Positions 6,407 through 6,592 of a stretch of 6,592 nt of DNA are shown here, in pieces. The notes below the pieces were generated by a model. It had not been told where the DNA came from. It was given only the letters and a program-made list of their open reading frames with translations, and did not search any database. Numbering within the stretch: position 1 is the stretch's first letter; each line of letters opens with the position of its first letter. Where the stretch lies: assembly GCA_002337215.1 (NCBI GenBank), contig DDFO01000005.1, positions 57,264 through 63,855 of the forward strand, read 5' to 3'. A program made the position numbers and the translations under genes. Source of the DNA: Phycisphaerales bacterium UBA1926. Its GTDB lineage: Bacteria > Planctomycetota > Phycisphaerae > Phycisphaerales > UBA1924.

Positions 6407-6490
6407 GGTGCCATGGAGACACCGCGGAGCGGATTCTCCATGCCGAGAACGGCTTGAACATGGAGAAGGCTGCGCCGTCTCCATGGCACC
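6407..6490. repeat. Nested inverted repeat of repeat copy 2
   Basis: Outer arms ggtgccatggagac (6407-6420) and gtctccatggcacc (6477-6490) are a perfect 14-bp inverted repeat. Inner arms ttctccatg (6434-6442) and catggagaa (6459-6467) are a perfect 9-bp pair, with gcg/cgc and agc/gct pairs between the two stems. The tip is ccg-agaa-cgg (6443-6452). In copy 3 only the left arms (6557-6570, one change, and 6584-6592) lie inside the window. Confidence 0.9.
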
Positions 6491-6592
6491 CGGCAAGGCT
6501 TTCGACCCGCACGGGTTCGGGTAATCTGAGTGAGTTCTCTGAGGAAACCATGGATTGGTGCCATGGAGCCACCGCGGAGCGGATTCTCCATG

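Larger units (their letters stand above)
6193..6592. repeat. 150-bp tandem repeat array, two full copies and a 100-bp partial copy
   Basis: Units begin at gcaaggctttcgacccg: 6193-6342, 6343-6492 and 6493-6592 (cut by the window edge), with an exact period of 150. Copies 1 and 2 differ at 8 of 150 positions (6211, 6216, 6221, 6222, 6254, 6255, 6306 and 6334 against their partners); copies 2 and 3 differ at 3 of 100. Half of the differences between copies 1 and 2 fall in the first 30 bp, which in copy 1 is the end of neuC. CCATGG and CATGGAGA/TCTCCATG motifs recur several times per unit. Apart from the neuC tail I see no convincing gene in 6234-6592. The array probably continues to the right. 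Confidence 0.95.

Noticed and set aside
5934..6592. Minus-strand ORFs with 50-residue repeats across the tandem array
   Set aside because: All three minus frames are open over the array, which follows from the 150-bp period and low stop frequency. Substitutions show no coding bias, and the frames run antisense into neuC.
6193..6592. CRISPR array
   Set aside because: The whole 150-bp unit is conserved; there are no short repeats with unique spacers and no cas genes.

Overview
This is a GC-rich bacterial window with densely packed genes, an A7 tract that stands out against the composition, and little Shine-Dalgarno signal at several starts. The gene content and style would suit a Planctomycetota (Phycisphaerae-like) chromosome. 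That assignment is an inference from sequence style, not a search result.

Layout. (1) Positions 1-1948 (+) hold a CPA1/NhaP-type cation:proton antiporter with a C-terminal TrkA-N (RCK) Rossmann domain; its reading frame is open at the left edge. (2) Convergent to it, on the minus strand, is an apparent operon read right to left: dnaX (4983 to 3137), a YbaB/EbfC nucleoid-associated protein (3103 to 2735) and an atypical Nudix hydrolase (2738 to 1986). The last two overlap in a GTGA stop/start. (3) Divergent from dnaX, with only 23 bp between starts, is a NeuC-type UDP-GlcNAc 2-epimerase (5007-6233, +). (4) From 6193 to the right edge is a 150-bp tandem repeat (two full copies and 100 bp of a third). 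Each copy carries nested inverted repeats, and the first copy encodes the last 13 residues and stop codon of NeuC.

The two strongest observations are these. First, dnaX appears to make both gamma and tau. The zero frame reaches the slippery heptamer A_AAA_AAA (A7, positions 3853-3847 on the minus strand) and stops two codons later. The -1 frame stays open through a proline-rich linker into a recognisable tau C-terminal region ending at 3137. Second, the 150-bp repeat is a highly structured element that captured the end of neuC. In addition, the DnaX ATPase lacks the four-cysteine zinc module usual between its Walker A and B motifs.

The minus-strand genes link replication (clamp-loader subunits), nucleoid organisation (YbaB) and nucleotide or nucleotide-sugar hydrolysis (Nudix). 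The common dnaX-ybaB-recR order is kept for the first two genes, but a Nudix gene takes the place of recR. The epimerase and antiporter look functionally independent of this operon.
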